Both the position numbers and the translations under genes were made by a program. The notes under the pieces are model-generated. The model saw only the letters and a list, made by a program, of their open reading frames with translations. It was not told the DNA's origin and did not search any database. A stretch of 35,328 bases of DNA from Chloroflexota bacterium (GTDB lineage Bacteria; Chloroflexota; Anaerolineae; Aggregatilineales; Phototrophicaceae). Shown here piece after piece: positions 1-7,686 of this stretch. The number at the start of each line of letters is the position of its first letter. Position 1 is the first letter of the stretch. The stretch covers positions 13,460 to 48,787 of the forward strand of contig JAPOYT010000001.1 in assembly GCA_026706445.1 (NCBI GenBank), read 5' to 3'.

Positions 1-1
1 C

Positions 2-955
2 GGCGGCACCTGGACGCTCTTCCGCCACATGCTGCCCAAGCTGGGCATTGATGTTCGCTTCGCCGATGGCGACAGCCCGGATGACCTGGCCACGCACATC
101 GACGAGAAAACCGCTGGCGTATTCTGCGAATCAATCGGCAATCCGGCGGGCAACATCCCGGATATGGCCGCGATCGCCGATATGGCGCACTCGCATGGCG
201 TGCCCGTCATCGTGGACAACACGGTACCGACGCCGGCGCTCTGCCGCCCGGTCGAGTTCGGCTGCGACATCGTCTTGCACTCGATGACGAAATATATGGG
301 CGGACATGGCAACAGCATCGCCGGCATCCTAGTCGACGGCGGCATCTTCGACTGGGAGAAACATAATGAGCGCTTCTACATGTTCAGCACACCGGAACCG
401 AGCTATCACGGCGTCGTCTTCACCGATGCCATGGGGCCGGCGGCTTATATCGCCCGGGCCCGCGTCGTCGCCCTGCGCAACACCGGCTCCGCCCTCAGCC
501 CCTTCAACGCCTTCCTGGTGCTGCAAGGCTTGCAGACGCTATCGCTGCGGATGGAACGGCACGTGGACAACGCGATGGCGGTGGCGAAGCATCTCGAGAG
601 TCACGAGCAGGTCGAATGGGTCACCTACCCCGGCCTGGAAAGCTCGCCATACTACGAATTGGCGCAGAAGTACACCGACGGCAAGCCCGCGGCGCTGCTG
701 ACCTTCGGCATCAAGGGCGGCTTCGATGCCGGCGTGAAATTCTACGATGAGCTGAAGATCTTCAAGCGGCTGGTGAACATCGGCGATACGAAGTCCCTGG
801 CGGCGCATCCGGCCTCCACCACGCACCGGCAGCTAACACCGGAGGAGCAGCAGGCGGCCGGCGTCACACCGGAGACGATCCGCCTCTGCATCGGCATCGA
901 GCACATTGATGATATCCTCGAGGATATTGAACAGGCTCTGGCAGCCGCGAGGTAA
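2..955 (+). CDS. metY: O-acetylhomoserine sulfhydrylase, 5'-truncated by window edge
   Basis: This PLP-dependent enzyme of the Cys/Met-metabolism family makes homocysteine from O-acetylhomoserine and sulfide in the cytoplasm. The frame is open from base 2, so the gene starts outside the window. The 317 visible residues lack roughly the first 110 of a usual 430-residue protein. The PLP-binding lysine is in HSMTKYMGGHG (Lys codon 290-292). The upstream VDNTVPTPALCRPVEFG and ESIGNP segments and the terminal LCIGIEHIDDILEDIEQAL helix are typical. The motif set fits MetY better than cystathionine gamma-synthase or MetZ, because of the GGHGNSIAG segment and the internal insert FDWEKHNERF. An ATG at 29 is internal and not the true start. 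A G/C-rich hairpin repeat follows the stop. I am sure of the family and fairly sure of the substrate. Confidence 0.93.
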   Translation, partial: GGTWTLFRHMLPKLGIDVRFADGDSPDDLATHIDEKTAGVFCESIGNPAGNIPDMAAIADMAHSHGVPVIVDNTVPTPALCRPVEFGCDIVLHSMTKYMGGHGNSIAGILVDGGIFDWEKHNERFYMFSTPEPSYHGVVFTDAMGPAAYIARARVVALRNTGSALSPFNAFLVLQGLQTLSLRMERHVDNAMAVAKHLESHEQVEWVTYPGLESSPYYELAQKYTDGKPAALLTFGIKGGFDAGVKFYDELKIFKRLVNIGDTKSLAAHPASTTHRQLTPEEQQAAGVTPETIRLCIGIEHIDDILEDIEQALAAAR

Positions 956-969
956 GATTGCCCAATTCA

Positions 970-1003
970 CACCCCCACCCTCATATAGAGGGAGGGGGCT
1001 TCC
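970..1003. repeat. Family-1 G/C-rich hairpin repeat, half copy
   Basis: The arms CCCCCACCCTC (972-982) and GAGGGAGGGGG (988-998) pair with one mismatch around a short loop. This is the left lobe of the element seen in full at 4316-4425, 9862-9981 and 25505-25714. It lies 15 bases after the metY stop and may help end or protect its transcript. No T-run follows, so it is not a classic terminator. Confidence 0.7.
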
Positions 1004-1021
1004 GGCGCAAATGTAGACGGT

Positions 1022-1267
1022 TCAATCTCTTTTTTCGGGATCAAAACCCATTGGCGGCTTATCGTAGGGGACTTCCAGGTGCTTGATTATTGCGAGCAGC
1101 ATCTCGCGATTCTCCAAAATTAGCTTGCGGTTATCCACGACGGCTTCGGTCAAGCCTAATATGGCGCTCTCGGAATCGTCAACTTTTTTCATCAGGCGAT
1201 CTTGCGAGCCGCGTAAACTGAGGTATTCCATGTCAATCCGTTCAAAACGGATATCTTGAGTCACCAT
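1022..1267 (-). CDS. Small coiled-coil hypothetical protein
   Basis: An 81-residue acidic protein with no domain I recognise. Residues about 5-65 show a helical pattern with leucine and isoleucine at heptad-like spacing (DRLMKKVDDSESAILGL, LILENREMLLAIIKHL), which suggests a coiled coil or helical hairpin. The tail PYDKPPMGFDPEKRD is polar. Small helical proteins of this look are common near restriction or toxin loci, but nothing here supports a function. The start ATG (1265-1267) faces the divergent Wzz-type gene across about 83 bases, which must hold both promoters. The local base composition is more AT-rich than the neighbours. It could be a chance frame, but the amino-acid pattern argues for a real gene. 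Confidence 0.6.
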   Translation of the reverse strand: MVTQDIRFERIDMEYLSLRGSQDRLMKKVDDSESAILGLTEAVVDNRKLILENREMLLAIIKHLEVPYDKPPMGFDPEKRD

Positions 1268-1350
1268 GAGCAGAATAACCTTACTTGCGCCGCTAAAGCA
1301 CCAACAAAATGAGTATGCATGATTTATCCACTGTGGTAAAGTAGCCGGCG

Positions 1351-2004
1351 ATGAACCTTGTCGACTACGCCAGCATCCTCGTGCGCCGCGGCTGGATTAT
1401 GCTTCTGCTCGGCCTTATCGCCGCCGGCAGCGCCTTCTTCTTCAGCCGCAGTCTCGACCCGGTCTACCGCGCCACGCAGCGCGTCCGCATCGAACCAAGC
1501 CGCTCGGATTTCGGCCTGGTGCAATCGGCCAAGCAACTGCTCAACAGCCAGGTGTCCTATCTCGATAGTTCGCTGCGCGCGGCGGAAGTCATCGACCAAC
1601 TGCAAATGGACATGACGCCCCAGCAACTGCGGGCCGATGTGCGCATCGCCCACAATCTTGACAGTCTGGTTATTCAGATCGATGCCGAGCACAAGGACAT
1701 CGGCCAAGCCGCCCTCATCGCCACCGAATGGGCGCAGCTGCTCATCCGCTATCGCAACGACCAGAACCAGCAAGCGCGGCAGGAAGACCGCATCTACGCC
1801 AGCCTACAAGACAACCCGGTTATCGCCCTCGCCCGCCCGAATGTCACCATCAACACGCTGGTCGGTTTCATCGCCGGCGTCTTCGTCGGCGGCACCATCG
1901 TCTTCGTGCTGGAATACCTGGAAAGCGCCATCGTGCGCCGCCGCGAGGACGTGGAGTCCTTCGCCGGTTTGGCCGTTCTCGCAACCGTGCCGCCATCGGA
2001 CTAG
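1351..2004 (+). CDS. Wzz/chain-length-determinant domain membrane protein
   Basis: This is a 217-residue polysaccharide co-polymerase-type protein. It has an N-terminal amphipathic start and TM segment (residues about 12-32, GWIMLLLGLIAAGSAFFFS), an extracytoplasmic helical region, a second TM segment (about 170-192, TLVGFIAGVFVGGTIVFVLEYL) and a short cytoplasmic tail that begins ESAIVRRREDVE. The two-TM topology and the start NLVDYASILVRRGW are typical of Wzz/GumC/CapA N-terminal domains, which set polysaccharide chain length. It is short for the family and lacks a fused tyrosine kinase domain. No polymerase or flippase gene is next to it; the nearest sugar genes are at 20140-22331. Its TAG stop overlaps by four bases the stop of the convergent lyase gene (shared CTAG). 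Confidence 0.85.
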   Translation: MNLVDYASILVRRGWIMLLLGLIAAGSAFFFSRSLDPVYRATQRVRIEPSRSDFGLVQSAKQLLNSQVSYLDSSLRAAEVIDQLQMDMTPQQLRADVRIAHNLDSLVIQIDAEHKDIGQAALIATEWAQLLIRYRNDQNQQARQEDRIYASLQDNPVIALARPNVTINTLVGFIAGVFVGGTIVFVLEYLESAIVRRREDVESFAGLAVLATVPPSD

Positions 2005-2942
2005 CTTGAGGCGAGAATCTCCGCCAGGACGCCCGGCTCGATATTCCCGCCCGAGACGACGCAGACCACTTTGCCTTCGCCCGCCTTGCCCGCCAGCGCC
2101 GCCGCCACCGACGCCGCGCCCGCCCCTTCGGCAATGACGCGCTGCCGCTCCGCCAGCAGCCGTATCGCCGCTTTCACTTCGTCAAGCGAGACCAGCAGCG
2201 AATCATCGAGCAAGGCGCGTACCCGTTCCCAGATTTCCGGCAGCACAGTTTTCCCGCCGATGCCATCGACGAAACTCGGCGTGTAATCGACCTCGACCGG
2301 GCGCCCGGCGCGCAGCGAAGCCGCCAACGGCGCCGCCGTCTCCACTTCGACCGCGAAGAGCCGAGTATCCGGCTTCAGCGCGCGAACCGCCGAGGCGATG
2401 CCGCTGCTCAAACCGCCGCCGCCATAGGGAATGACCACCGCGTCGACATCGGGCAAGTCCGCCAGGATTTCGAGGCCAATTGTGCCATTGCCCGCCATCA
2501 CGGCCGGGTCGCTGACCGGATGAATGAAACGGCCATGCAAGCCTGCGAACTCGCCACTGACGATGACATCCCACCAGCGGTCAAATGGCACCTTGATAAT
2601 TTCGCCGCCCAGTCGTTGTATCGCCGCCAGTTTCGTCGCCGGCGCGTGATCCGGCACGACGACCTGACAGGGAATGCCCAGCCGTCGCGCGTTCCAGGCC
2701 AAGCCCTGCGCCATGTTTCCGGCGCTCGCTGTATAGACGCCGCACGTCAATTCCGCCGCTGAGGCCAGCGCGATGGCATTGCCCGCGCCGCGCAGCTTGA
2801 AGGAGCCGATGGGCTGCAGATTCTCCAGTTTGAGGTAGATGTCAAAACTATATCCATCGAGTGGAAGGCGCAGCAGGGGCGTCCGCAGCACCGTGCCGGC
2901 GAGCCTCTCGGCCGCCGCTTGAATCTCCCGCAGGGCTATCAC
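2001..2942 (-). CDS. PLP-dependent threonine/serine dehydratase-family enzyme
   Basis: A 313-residue fold-type II PLP enzyme of the threonine dehydratase/serine racemase group, expected to eliminate ammonia from hydroxyamino acids. The PLP lysine is K49 in GSFKLRGAGN. Asn76 of SAGN contacts the cofactor, the glycine loop GGGGL (174-178) binds its phosphate, and SGGN (297-300) lies near the ring nitrogen. The length matches the catalytic domain alone: there is no C-terminal ACT-like domain, so it is more like a catabolic dehydratase than the isoleucine-pathway IlvA. It starts with GTG (2940-2942), directly after the stop of the enolase-superfamily gene with no bases between, so the two are co-transcribed and probably translationally coupled. 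Substrate is not certain; threo-hydroxyaspartate or hydroxyectoine-derived substrates are alternatives. Confidence 0.85.
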   Translation of the reverse strand: MIALREIQAAAERLAGTVLRTPLLRLPLDGYSFDIYLKLENLQPIGSFKLRGAGNAIALASAAELTCGVYTASAGNMAQGLAWNARRLGIPCQVVVPDHAPATKLAAIQRLGGEIIKVPFDRWWDVIVSGEFAGLHGRFIHPVSDPAVMAGNGTIGLEILADLPDVDAVVIPYGGGGLSSGIASAVRALKPDTRLFAVEVETAAPLAASLRAGRPVEVDYTPSFVDGIGGKTVLPEIWERVRALLDDSLLVSLDEVKAAIRLLAERQRVIAEGAGAASVAAALAGKAGEGKVVCVVSGGNIEPGVLAEILASS

Positions 2943-4076
2943 CTATGCGCTCACGGTATATTCAGCCAGGGCATCGGGATCCACATCCACGCCCAGGCCC
3001 GGTCCACTCGGCACAGCCACCAGCCCATCTTCCGCCCGAAACATCGGCGCAGTCAGATTATCGCGCAGGGGGTTCTCCGAGCGGTCCATCTCCAGCAGCG
3101 GCTCCGGCATCCGCAGGCGACCCGGCAGGGGGTCAACCGTACTGACCAGATGCAAACCGGCGGCAAAGGCGATGCCCGTACCCCAGCTATGCGGGATGAC
3201 GTTGATGTGAAACGCTCGCGCCAGCGCGACAATGCGCTTGACTTCGCTCAGGCCGCCGGCGCCGCAAATGTCAGGCTGGGCGATATCGACGCAGCGCTTG
3301 CTCAGCAAAGGCCGGAAGCCTTCGAGCAGATATTCGCATTCGCCGCCCGCAATGGGAATCGTCGTTCGCTCCCGCAGTTCTCGATAGCCCGCATAATCCT
3401 CCGGCGATACCGGCTCCTCGAAAAAGCTGATATCCAGCTCTTCAATGCCCCGCGCGAAACGCAATGCTTCACTGAGGGAATAGGCATGGTTGGCATCCAC
3501 CATCAGGTCCACATCGCCGCCGATCGCCGCCCGCACGGCGCGGGCATGCCGCAAGTCCGTCTCCACACCCAGCCCGACTTTCATCTTTATGGCGCGGAAG
3601 CCCTGCGACGCATAGAGCTTGGCCTCATCGACCAGTTTTCCGACCAAGTCATCGGTCCCGATGAAGTACAAGCCGGTGGCGTATACCTTGACTCGCTCCC
3701 GCCGCCGGCCGCCCAAAAGCGTCGAGACCGGTTGCCCCAGCAGCTTTCCGCGCAGATCCCAGAGAGCGATATCAATGGCGCTAATCGCGGCCACCAGCAC
3801 GCCGCGCCGCGCGTAATCCAGCGAGCGCAGGTGCATCTTGTTCCAGATCGCTTCCACATGCAGCGGGTCCTCGCCGAGGGCCAAAGGCGCCAGGAACTCC
3901 ACCCCCGCGCGGACCACCGTCGCCGGACCATAACCCTCGCCCCAGCCATAAGTCCCGTCTTCGGCGGTTACCTTAACCAGACAGATCTGCCGCGTGCGGA
4001 ACTCGAATTGAGAGAAATAGAATGGGGTATCCAGTGTCTGTTCGGCAACATAGGTCTCGATGTGTTCAATCTTCAT
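2943..4076 (-). CDS. Mandelate racemase/muconate-lactonizing family enzyme
   Basis: A 377-residue enolase-superfamily enzyme that abstracts a proton alpha to a carboxylate with Mg2+ help. The N-terminal capping domain is residues 1-125. The barrel carries KMK (Lys164, Lys166), metal ligands Asp194 in VDANHAY, Glu220 in FFEEP and Glu246 in GGECEY, and the Asp269 (QPDICG) and His296 (IPHSWG) pair. The KxK plus Asp-His set marks the mandelate-racemase subgroup, where sugar-acid dehydratases and racemases sit. Start MKIEHIETYV is the family's usual beginning. It heads a two-gene operon with the PLP lyase, which suggests breakdown of a hydroxy acid or amino-acid derivative. No regulator lies beside it. 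The exact substrate cannot be read from the sequence. Confidence 0.9.
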   Translation of the reverse strand: MKIEHIETYVAEQTLDTPFYFSQFEFRTRQICLVKVTAEDGTYGWGEGYGPATVVRAGVEFLAPLALGEDPLHVEAIWNKMHLRSLDYARRGVLVAAISAIDIALWDLRGKLLGQPVSTLLGGRRRERVKVYATGLYFIGTDDLVGKLVDEAKLYASQGFRAIKMKVGLGVETDLRHARAVRAAIGGDVDLMVDANHAYSLSEALRFARGIEELDISFFEEPVSPEDYAGYRELRERTTIPIAGGECEYLLEGFRPLLSKRCVDIAQPDICGAGGLSEVKRIVALARAFHINVIPHSWGTGIAFAAGLHLVSTVDPLPGRLRMPEPLLEMDRSENPLRDNLTAPMFRAEDGLVAVPSGPGLGVDVDPDALAEYTVSA

Positions 4077-4270
4077 TTGGTCGCGCTATTCTCCGTTCTC
4101 TTGATCGGATATAGTCTAGCGACTTGCGGTCGAATCCGCGAGCTTTGGAAGAGGCGGGAGTGGTTAATGTCAACGGAGAACATTCACCTGGCGAACTGCG
4201 CACGGGATAATTCACCGCAGAGGTCGCGTAGACACTGACCGCCGGCACAGAAGTAGAAGCAAGTTAGTCG

Positions 4271-4282
4271 TGCAAATTTGCA
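4271..4282. promoter_or_regulatory. Perfect 12-base palindrome, possible operator
   Basis: TGCAAATTTGCA is a perfect inverted repeat in an AT-richer stretch between divergent genes. Its position suits a dimeric regulator acting on either gene. No regulator gene is adjacent and the spacing to any promoter is unclear, so this is only a candidate. Confidence 0.3.
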
Positions 4283-4315
4283 AGTGTCTAAAATGAATGG
4301 AAATTGCCCATTTTA

Positions 4316-4425
4316 CCCCCACCCCAAACCCCTCCCCCATACAGAGGGAGGGGCTTCAAAGCTCCGTAATCGCTAAGAAAACTCCCCTTCCCTCATTTTG
4401 GGGGAAGGGGCCGGGGGATGGGGGC
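4316..4425. repeat. Family-1 G/C-rich repeat, full copy
   Basis: The element has two hairpin lobes: CCCCTCCC/GGGAGGGG around 4329-4353 and CCCCTTCCC/GGGGAAGGGG around 4384-4410. The C-rich left end (CCCCCACCCCAAACCCC) can also pair with the G-rich right end (GGGGCCGGGGGATGGGGG), giving a clover-leaf fold with terminal inverted repeats. It has no coding capacity and lies in the gap before the nucleotidyltransferase gene. Confidence 0.8.
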
Positions 4426-4466
4426 TTGTGACAGATCACTTTTCGCATGACTTACTTGGTTTTACT

Positions 4467-4485
4467 GAGGGCACAGAGGTTTTTC
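4467..4485. repeat. Family-2 short repeat (GAGGGCACAGAGG)
   Basis: GAGGGCACAGAGGTTTTTC is an exact inverted match (19 bases) to 34916-34934. It ends one base before the nucleotidyltransferase ATG, so its AGAGG core may serve as that gene's ribosome-binding site. A related fragment, CACCGCAGAGG, lies near 4213-4223. Confidence 0.6.
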
Positions 4486-4486
4486 C

Positions 4487-5374
4487 ATGCGAAGTGAAGT
4501 CGATAGGTCAGCGAAGTTTAGCACTCTCAACAGGCCTGAGCAGCTTATGATTCAAGCGGGGAGCTCGCCCACGGGATTACAGTCGCTGCCGCCAGGCGAG
4601 CGCAGTCTTGTACAGGCGCTTCTGTCGCAGTTGAGCGCTGGCCTCAAGCGGATCCTGCGCGAGCAAATCGTCGGCATCTACCTTTACGGCTCAATAGTCA
4701 CCGGCGATTTCGATATCGAAATCAGCGATATCGATTTGGTCGTCGTGCTCAGGCAGGAACTGGATGAAGAGCGTTTCACGGCGCTGCAGCGATTCCACGC
4801 CGCTGTCGTCGGGGAGAATCCCGCCTGGGAGGACCGGCTTGAGTTGGCCTACATTTCGGCGGCGGGGCTGCGAACCTTCCAGGAGCGATCGAGCACAATC
4901 GGCATCATCAGCCCCGGCGAGCCATTCCACCTGGTACAAGCCGGCGCCGACTGGCTGATAAGTTGGTATGCCTTGCGCGAGTCCGGCATGGCGCTGCTTG
5001 GTCCAGCAATCGAGACCTTGATCGATCGCCTGCCGCTGGAAGCCTGGCTGCAAGCTGTTCGCGAACATATCTGCGCCTATCGCCAGTCCGTCGCGACCGC
5101 GCGGGACAAGCCCTTCCTGTCATACATCGTCTTGACCGTCGCGCGCGGACTATACACTCTGGAGCATCGGCGCGCGCCCTCGAAAATCCAGGCGGCGCAA
5201 TGGCTCAGGACCACATATCCACGTTGGGCCGAGCTCATCAAGCGCGCCCTGCTCTATCGCAAAGACCCGGAGGCGGACAATGTCACGGTGAAGGAACTGC
5301 GGCCCGCGGTCGAAGCCTACCTGGCTGATATGCTGTCTGACGAGGTCTGTGGCGAGAGCGAGACGAGGGCCTGA
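4487..5374 (+). CDS. Nucleotidyltransferase-domain protein, aminoglycoside adenylyltransferase-like
   Basis: A 295-residue protein of the DNA-polymerase-beta-like nucleotidyltransferase fold. The active-site signature is YLYGSIVTGDF followed by SDIDLVVV: Gly68-Ser69, then Asp81 and Asp83 as metal ligands. After it come a helical region and a C-terminal all-helical domain (about 185-285), the arrangement of AadA/ANT(3'')-like and DUF4111-type proteins. Such enzymes transfer a nucleotide onto a small molecule, classically streptomycin or spectinomycin, but most environmental members are uncharacterised. It is monocistronic. Met21 (4547) is a possible alternative start and would fit the family length better. 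The repeat-derived AGAGG just before ATG 4487 supports the longer form. Resistance is possible but not shown. Confidence 0.82.
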   Translation: MRSEVDRSAKFSTLNRPEQLMIQAGSSPTGLQSLPPGERSLVQALLSQLSAGLKRILREQIVGIYLYGSIVTGDFDIEISDIDLVVVLRQELDEERFTALQRFHAAVVGENPAWEDRLELAYISAAGLRTFQERSSTIGIISPGEPFHLVQAGADWLISWYALRESGMALLGPAIETLIDRLPLEAWLQAVREHICAYRQSVATARDKPFLSYIVLTVARGLYTLEHRRAPSKIQAAQWLRTTYPRWAELIKRALLYRKDPEADNVTVKELRPAVEAYLADMLSDEVCGESETRA

Positions 5375-5584
5375 GCTAGTTATTCGCAGACGCTATCCGT
5401 CCGCGCGTATTGGGCGCTGGAGCATCAGACTCCCGACGCGGAAAATGCGCTTGTGTCTAACCATCCAGACTCGCAAAATCAGACATAATGGTGGAACGGG
5501 ATCACAGCAGGACGATCCCCCGTTAACCAGGCGCCAGCCGCCTGTATCAGTATAACTCAAGCCCGGTCCGAGGACGCAGCAGGC

Positions 5585-6031
5585 ATGCATCCAGGAATTC
5601 AAATGCGAGTATTAGCTGCGCTTGCGCTCTGCCTTGCCGGCCTCCCCGCCTGCAACCTCGGGCTCCCTTCGAGTCCGACGCCACCGCCCAGCCCAAGTCC
5701 AGCCATCCCCCGGGTGCAGATCCTCGCGCCGCCGCACAATCAGCAGGTCATTGAGGGCGTCATCTTCGATATTGAGATTCTCGCTTCCGACGCAGCAGGC
5801 ATACAACGCATTGAGCTATATGTCGATGAACAACTGCTGCAATCCAGCGAAAGCGCAAGCGGCGCCGAAGTGAATTACCGCGTCACGATGAATTGGTTCG
5901 CCAAGGACGTCGGCTGGCACAAATTCTCCGCCGTCGCCTATCGCCCGGACGGGAGGGCAAGCCATCCGCATACCATCGCTCTCGAAGTCATCCCGCCGCA
6001 CAGCCCCCCACCCCAAACCCCTCCCCCATAG
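5585..6031 (+). CDS. Putative lipoprotein with Ig-like domain; C-terminus encoded by repeat
   Basis: A 148-residue secreted protein. Its signal sequence (RVLAALALCLAGLPAC) ends in a lipobox-like LPAC, so it should be lipid-anchored. A proline/serine linker (PTPPPSPSPAIP) leads into one beta-sandwich, Ig-like domain (about 42-138) with the pattern VQILAPPHNQQV and IQRIELYVDEQLL, typical of Ig/cadherin-like modules in Chloroflexota surface proteins. The last ten codons (HSPPPQTPPP) and the stop lie inside a family-1 repeat, so the original C-terminus has probably been replaced. The start may be ATG 5585 or ATG 5603; the latter has AGGA at good spacing and gives a more typical signal peptide. 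Its ligand is unknown. Confidence 0.72.
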   Translation: MHPGIQMRVLAALALCLAGLPACNLGLPSSPTPPPSPSPAIPRVQILAPPHNQQVIEGVIFDIEILASDAAGIQRIELYVDEQLLQSSESASGAEVNYRVTMNWFAKDVGWHKFSAVAYRPDGRASHPHTIALEVIPPHSPPPQTPPP

Positions 6032-6043
6032 AGAGGGAGGGGC
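6002..6043. repeat. Family-1 G/C-rich repeat, half copy overlapping a gene end
   Basis: The left lobe of the element: a C-rich end, then CCCCTCCCCCATAGAGAGGG with a hairpin of CCCCTCCC against GGGAGGGG. It supplies the last codons and the TAG stop of the lipoprotein gene. The right lobe is absent. Confidence 0.8.
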
Positions 6044-6088
6044 TTAACTGCTCGAATTTACTGGAAATACTCCCCGCCAGCGGGCAAA

Positions 6089-6117
6089 TTGGTCATATCG
6101 AGAGACTGCGCTACAAT
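6089..6117 (+). promoter_or_regulatory. Sigma-70-type promoter for the nucleoside-type ABC operon
   Basis: TTGGTC (6089-6094), a 17-base spacer and TACAAT (6112-6117) form a good housekeeping promoter. Transcription would begin near 6124, giving a leader of about 35 bases before ATG 6159. It is the only clear promoter before the five-gene run. Confidence 0.55.
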
Positions 6118-6158
6118 GGTAAGCTGCCTTGCCGAAGCGAAGCGCCAGCGAAATCACG

Positions 6159-7661
6159 ATGGACATCGAATTGCGCAACATCCACAAGCGCTTTGGCGCC
6201 ATCCACGCCAACAATGACATCAACGTGAAGTTCAGTCACGGACGCATCGTCGGCATCCTGGGCGAAAATGGCGCGGGCAAATCCACGCTGATGAAGATCC
6301 TCTCGGGTTTTCAGCCCGCCGACGAAGGCGAGATCCTGATCGACAATGACATCATCGACTACACCGGTCCCACAGCGGCGATCGCCAACGGCATCGGCAT
6401 GCTGCAGCAAGACCCCCTCGATGTCGGCGCCTTCACCGTGCTCGAGAATTTCATCTACGGCGGCGTCGAAGGCATCACCCTCAAGCGCGCCGAGGCTGCC
6501 GCAAGATTGAAAGACCTGAGCAGACGGTTCGGTTTTGAGCTGGATCCGTTCCAGCCGATTGACAATCTGCTCATAGCGCAGCGACAGCAGCTTGAAATCA
6601 TTCGCCTGCTGGCCCTCGGCGTCGAGACGCTGATCCTTGACGAGCCCACCACCGGCATCTCCGCCGATCAGAAAGACATCCTTTTTGATGCGCTGCGCCG
6701 CCTGGCGCACGATGAAGGCCTGGTGGTGCTGCTCGTTTCGCACAAGCTGGAAGATGTCATCGACCTCTGCGACGAAGTGGTTGTCTTGCGCAACGGCGTC
6801 ATGGTAGGCGAGATGGACATGCCCGTCAGCGACGACAACCTCACCAGCGCCGTCATTGCCGAAACCAAGCAGCAACTGGTGACGATGATGTTCGGTGAAG
6901 TATTGGAAGCGCAACAGCGGCCGCAGTACGAGATTGGGGCGCCCGTTCTGATTACGGAGGAACTCGTCGTGCATGACCAGCGGCTGGATATGCAGCCGAT
7001 TACGCTGACCGCGCAGTCCGGCGAAGTGATCGGGCTGGCCGGCTTGGGCGGCAGCGGGCAGGAACTCTTCATGCGGGCCTGCGCTCGCCTGCAGCGCATC
7101 GACAGCGGCGCCTTGAGCTTCGACGGCCAAAGCAGCCTCAAGTCGAGCTATCGACAACTGTTTCGGCGCGGATGCGTCTTCGGCGCTGCCGGCCGGCTGG
7201 AGGAAGGTCTGATCGCCGGCTTGACTCTGACCGAGCACAGCGCCCTGGTCAGCGACGACAAACTGCAGATCGACTGGAAATCGGTCGAGAAGCAGACCGC
7301 CAGCCGCATCGACCGCTATCGCATCAAAGGGCGCAACAGCGATACGATTGAACAGCTCTCCGGTGGAAATCAGCAGCGCGTTCTCATCGGACTGCTGCCG
7401 GATGACCCTAAACTGCTCATCCTGGAACAGCCGACGCGGGGCCTCGATGTCGATTCCGCCCGCTGGATCTGGACGCAGCTGCTGGAGCGCTGCCAGCGCG
7501 GCGCCGCCATCATCTTTAACTCCTCCGACCTGGAAGAACTGGTCACATACAGCGACCGCATCTTCGTCTTCTACGCGGGACAGAACCACGAAGTGCCTGA
7601 CGTCAACCAAACGACGATCGATGAACTGGGCCACATGATCGGCGGCGACTTTAACAACTAG
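6159..7661 (+). CDS. ABC transporter ATPase, double-NBD, nucleoside/simple-sugar type
   Basis: A 500-residue protein with two fused nucleotide-binding domains, as in the RbsA and nucleoside (NupO/YufO-like) uptake systems. It should power the permeases encoded at 8795 and 9982. NBD1 has Walker A GENGAGKS (35-42), a weak signature LLIAQRQQLE, Walker B TLILDEP (157-163) and switch His195. NBD2 has a degenerate Walker A (GLGGSGQE), a perfect signature LSGGNQQ (400-406) and Walker B LLILEQP, where Glu-Gln replace the usual Asp-Glu. This pairing of one good and one poor site is normal in the family. A TTG at 6129 extends the frame, but ATG 6159 starts the canonical MDIELRNIHKRFG. No substrate-binding lipoprotein gene is in the window. 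Confidence 0.92.
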   Translation: MDIELRNIHKRFGAIHANNDINVKFSHGRIVGILGENGAGKSTLMKILSGFQPADEGEILIDNDIIDYTGPTAAIANGIGMLQQDPLDVGAFTVLENFIYGGVEGITLKRAEAAARLKDLSRRFGFELDPFQPIDNLLIAQRQQLEIIRLLALGVETLILDEPTTGISADQKDILFDALRRLAHDEGLVVLLVSHKLEDVIDLCDEVVVLRNGVMVGEMDMPVSDDNLTSAVIAETKQQLVTMMFGEVLEAQQRPQYEIGAPVLITEELVVHDQRLDMQPITLTAQSGEVIGLAGLGGSGQELFMRACARLQRIDSGALSFDGQSSLKSSYRQLFRRGCVFGAAGRLEEGLIAGLTLTEHSALVSDDKLQIDWKSVEKQTASRIDRYRIKGRNSDTIEQLSGGNQQRVLIGLLPDDPKLLILEQPTRGLDVDSARWIWTQLLERCQRGAAIIFNSSDLEELVTYSDRIFVFYAGQNHEVPDVNQTTIDELGHMIGGDFNN

Positions 7662-7686
7662 GCCACTGCAACAGCGAGGCAGGTAC

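Larger units (their letters stand above)
4077..4486. other. 410-base intergenic region with palindrome and two repeat types
   Basis: This gap separates the minus-strand catabolic pair from the plus-strand nucleotidyltransferase. It must hold both promoters. I see a TATATC-like box on the minus strand near 4107-4112 but no convincing partner hexamer. It also holds a 12-base palindrome (4271-4282), a full family-1 repeat (4316-4425) and a family-2 repeat (4467-4485). No convincing gene is present; the short open frames here are G/C-rich chance frames. Confidence 0.6.

Noticed and set aside
2919..4238. 439-residue plus-strand frame opposite the enolase-superfamily gene
   Set aside because: Composition is typical of a shadow (His, Gln and Arg rich), and the minus-strand gene has all metal ligands.
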